Below, in pieces: positions 60,867 through 64,000 of a stretch of 64,000 nucleotides of DNA. A program made the position numbers and the translations under genes. Position 1 is the stretch's first letter. Every line of letters begins with the position of its first letter. Below the pieces are notes generated by a model that had not been told where the DNA came from, ran no database searches, and saw nothing but the letters and a program-made list of their open reading frames with translations. This DNA is from Sipunculus nudus. Lineage: Eukaryota; Annelida; Sipuncula; Golfingiida; Sipunculidae. The stretch is taken from positions 6,587,741 through 6,651,740 of the forward strand of contig CM049318.1 in NCBI GenBank assembly GCA_026874595.1, given 5' to 3'.

Positions 60867-63244
60867 ATATATAACAGTAAATGATTCAGTTGCCAAAATG
60901 GTAAATTTAAATTAATATATTTAATAGTGGGCAAAACATACCTATACAAGTAATAGATATTCAAAATTAAAATGTAAATATGATCACCTCATGATTGTTA
61001 AGTAATCGCTTAGGTGAAGATTGTAAATATTATATATATCTGTAGAGGAAGATTCAGGTAAAAAAGGCACGGTTCTTTAAGTTATTACTGTCATTTTGGA
61101 GAAAGTTACAACTGAGCTTGATAAAAATTCACATATGAGCTGTCAAGAGCATTAAACACAAAAGATATCATTTTTAGCTTTTTATTGAATAAATTTTATC
61201 AAATAAATAATATATCAAAGCAATTACAAAAATTATATCATTATCCCAGTTCTTGTTTAAATATCTGCATGATTACCAAAGCGTTAAATAAATGTCCTGA
61301 CCACAACAGTTGTGAAGATCCTTTAACAACACTGTGTACTACATTCTGTAACATTGCATCTGCGTCACATTGTCTGCATGTTTTATAGAAACATTACAAA
61401 TTCATTTGAGAGGTCTATTCATATGTCCAGTTTTTTATGACCAAATATAGCACGAAACAAGCTTTTTTTGTTGAGCGGGACTTTTTCATGGGGATTCCCC
61501 TTTCCCACCCAAGGGTGAGTATTTCTTAGATAATCTACCATCACCGTGACTTAACGAAATTCCCTGGGAAAGGCGGATCAGATATTAGGATAGGGACATA
61601 AGACTACAATATTTAATTTTATTTTCACCACATTTGAGTGTAATCAGGAATTTACTTGTAATGTTGCATTGTCACTGACGACGTGAAAGGCCTACATCAC
61701 CGCCGCCAGCACTTTGCTAGACTTGGTTATGATTTTGATGAAACAGTAAAACAAAAGCACATTGTAAGTGCATATGGCCTGTTTAATGAACGTGGATAAT
61801 TTATTTTGCTAAAATAATTACAGATAGTTTCTTTTCTGATTCTCTTAGGTAAACGCTTTATAGCAGGTCAAGTCCACCGAAGCTGGACCGTTTTGTCAGT
61901 GCAGTATAAATAAACAGCGGTGCGACCGTAGCACCAGTGGGGGTCGGAGGTCAGATGACGTGTATTCAAATAAAGTTGAGGTCAACCAATAAATGCATTG
62001 GTCAAATGACGTAGAAGCAATGTCAATCAATGGGTGTGTGGGTCCAGTGTCACAGGTGTCAGTAGGATAAGCTTTCTGGGAAAATTATGCAGCAAGCATG
62101 TGTTACGTTATATTTATATAATTCAATGAAGCTCCCTCGCATAAGAATTAACTGAACCCCCGTGGTCTTTGTCACGCACTTGCATTTCTGATTTGCATGT
62201 TAACTGTTCTGTTTACACTGAATTTCACCACGCAGGGGTCCTTTTACCTCAAAAGGCCAGACATGCATTTTAATTGATTTGCAGACTGAGAGATACAAAG
62301 GGAAAATTGGTTCGCAACACGTCTATTTTACGTTGCAAATTGCAATGCAATACTGGTCATTTCGAGTGCTGTACATCTGAGAAAATCATCGCTGTATTTG
62401 AGGCATACGTCATTACCTCAATGTCAAGATGAAAGTTTCATGTTGAAAATTATTTCCATCGCAACATTGAGGTTAAGGTCAATGTATTTGAGTCGATTTC
62501 AGCAGATGAAATCACCGTACTTAGTTCAAATTTGATGATTGCGAGTAGCACTGGCTGGCGACAGCCACCAAAGGCGAACAAATGATCTAGATCATCCCAG
62601 CGTTTCTGCCACATTGAATGTCCGCCTGATGTGAAGCCGAGTCCCGGTAATGTAAATCTGACTAAATCATAGCTGAATTTGAGGCATCAGGTCCTCATTT
62701 AGATGTTGGAATAAAATTCTAATGTGGAAAATTGATATTGATCCAATATTGAGTTTGAGGTGTCCGGATTTGAATGATTTCCTGTGGACCATACATAAGG
62801 GACATAAGATATAACTCATTTTGACAGACATAAATTTACTCTTCAGCACTGTGGATAGAATGTTGCATAAATTTAATTGTTCATAAAAAAATTGAAATGA
62901 ATGCAGTATCTTAATGACATCTTATCTTTCATTCCAAATATTCTCCTGTCCTGCAAGTTTTGCTAGACCAGAAGTTTGTGGGAGGAATTTTATTTATTTA
63001 TTCAGAAACAAATGTTAATTTATTCAGAAACTATATGTGACTTAGAAATATTATAGATAAATTTTATTGAATAAAAATTTGTTTTTAAAGTTATTTTAGT
63101 AGGAAAATAACTATTTATATGAAATCTCATGTACTCATGATCCACCATTGTTTGATTTTGTATTTATAAGTGAACCAGCTCTTGAAAGACTTTTAATCAT
63201 GACATAAAAAAATCAGTATCCTGTGTTAGATGTCCATATCAATA
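60864..63244. other. Mostly unassigned sequence
   Basis: AT-rich to about 61450, then less so to 62650. A possible short exon is discussed separately (61476-61514). A TATAAATAA word lies at 61904-61912. The segment around 62607-62655 matches the dispersed repeat at 52640-52700. Two diverged copies of a gtatttgaggcat...gaaaat...attgaggt segment lie about 287 bp apart (62394 and 62671). No confident gene. Confidence 0.45.
61476..61514 (+). CDS. Weak candidate 39-nt exon
   Basis: A T-rich stretch and AG (gctttttttgttgag) are followed by 39 bases and a consensus gtgagt donor. All three phases are open. Phase 1 reads GLFHGDSPFPPK. It keeps phase, and it is on the same strand downstream of the AMPK-gamma candidate exons. 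There is no recognisable motif and the length is so short that chance is a real alternative. Confidence 0.2.
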
Positions 63245-63245
63245 T

Positions 63246-64000
63246 TTTTAGCTCAGCTGACTATAAGTCATATTGTTTTCAAACTTAACTTATATATGGC
63301 TTAGTCTGACATATTGGTTTCAAACTTAACATATAATTATGGCTTACCACCAAAGTAAGAACCCTGTCGATTGTAGGATCCAAAGGTCAAAGGTAAAGGT
63401 CACAGGACCCATTTCTTTAAAAGAAATGTGTATTCATTTCAAGCGAAACTTTTCATCACAAACCTTCCATCTTCAGGATATTACTCACCTGCCAATAGGG
63501 GAAGATTCTTTTCAATTTGGGGTCATAGGGTCAACAGAAATGATCAAAAGGCCCATCCATTCACAAACTAGTTTATGGATGATAATTCTGCTTTGGGCTA
63601 GACAGATTTGCTTCAAACTTGATTTATTAATGACCCATCACTTAAGTAAAAAAAAAAATTGATTTTCAGGATCCAGGGGTCACAGGAGCCATATCTTTAA
63701 AATGATAATGGATGCAATGTAAATCAAACTTTTCATCCCAAACACTCCATCCTTCACACATGGCTTACTTTCCCAAAGTAGAAGAAATCTGTAGATTTTG
63801 AGGTTACCTGGTTAGAGGTCATGGTCACTGGACCGGCATTTTTTAAAGGAAATGTTACAATAATATAAATGCTGCAAGTTCAGGTATAATAAGTTCTCAG
63901 ATTTTTTGGTCACAAGGTCATTGGTTAAGGTCACTGGAACGTCATTCATAAAAATGTCTTTAAAAATATCCTTATAGACAAATACAGCTGAACGTTGAGA
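63246..64000 (+). mobile_element. Helitron2-like element start, TTTTTAGCTC family, runs off the window
   Basis: It begins tttttAGCTCAGCTGACTAT, the 5' end seen at 4977. The interior, however, has units built round caaaggtcaaaggtaaaggt and acctgccaataggggaagat. These are the tandem units of the TTGTATCCCCC element at 52763. It is cut by the window end, so the 3' terminus is unseen. An open frame of about 107 codons here is a repeat by-product. Confidence 0.55.

Noticed and set aside
1-64000. CRISPR array, bacterial-type operon, rRNA or intact tRNA gene
   Set aside because: The regularly spaced repeats are minisatellites without unique spacers. The sequence has spliced eukaryotic character, and the only tRNA-like sequence is a degenerate SINE head.

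Overview
This is a gene-poor, AT-rich, repeat-loaded stretch of animal nuclear DNA. I infer a mollusc, probably a bivalve, from the style of the repeats: a tRNA-derived SINE, many non-autonomous Helitron2/Helentron-like elements carrying internal tandem repeats, foldback elements, a pogo/Tigger DNA transposon and a non-LTR retrotransposon fragment. The species cannot be read from the sequence. There are no bacterial operons and I recognise no CRISPR array or rRNA. Almost every open frame longer than 60 codons is chance or lies inside a repeat.

The one confident protein-coding piece is an exon at 20582-21184 (+). It opens with DLSSFAMPLL, the motif that opens the conserved N-terminal extension of the long AMP-activated protein kinase gamma-2 subunit (PRKAG2; SNF4A-gamma/loechrig in insects). 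Most of the window is therefore read as introns of a long plus-strand AMPK-gamma gene whose CBS-domain exons lie beyond the right edge. Further candidate exons on the same strand have bounded splice sites and partly compatible phases: 34032-34062, 36462-36483, 42785-42822 (possible alternative 3' end), 44634-44688 (possible alternative first exon with a strong start context) and 50882-51001. These are hypotheses that transcript data would settle.

Layout. 1-4.0 kb: AT-rich, little structure. 4.0-4.2: tRNA-like SINE. 4.98-7.61: Helitron2-like element with a second family nested at 5.71-6.43. 10.6-11.6: 21-bp minisatellite. 14.9-15.2: about 59-bp tandem repeat. 15.99-19.96: 4-kb foldback element with palindromic CTCGCCTAGGCGAG modules, duplicated in tandem. 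20.58-21.18: AMPK-gamma exon. 22.0-28.65: Helitron2-like family with AGCGAACCTGTG ends, interrupted by a 2.66-kb DNA transposon with a 9-bp target duplication. 30.86-32.71: pogo/Tigger-like relic with a nested LINE fragment. 33.2-33.9: about 32-bp minisatellite. 36.0-36.3: CT/CTTT microsatellite. 38.9-39.2: about 26-bp minisatellite. 40.1: (TA)n. 46.5-50.6: two nested elements of the TTTTTAGCTCAGCTGAC family. 51.7-54.2: TTGTATCC-family elements. 54.3-60.8: a second giant foldback structure built of GGCCCAGATC modules, containing two Helitron2-like insertions whose empty sites survive in neighbouring duplicated sequence. 61-64: mostly unassigned, with another element start at 63.2 kb.

The most interesting pattern is shared architecture. 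At least four sequence-distinct short element families have a 5'-terminal motif repeated in inverted orientation just inside the 3' end, followed by a small hairpin and a CTAG/CTTG-like terminus. Three paralogous junctions confirm boundaries and nesting. A perfect AGGTGGCGCCACCT palindrome and other internal satellite units recur inside families with different ends, suggesting modular exchange. Separately, two unrelated-looking foldback families share the same AT-rich spacer words between different GC-rich palindromes.
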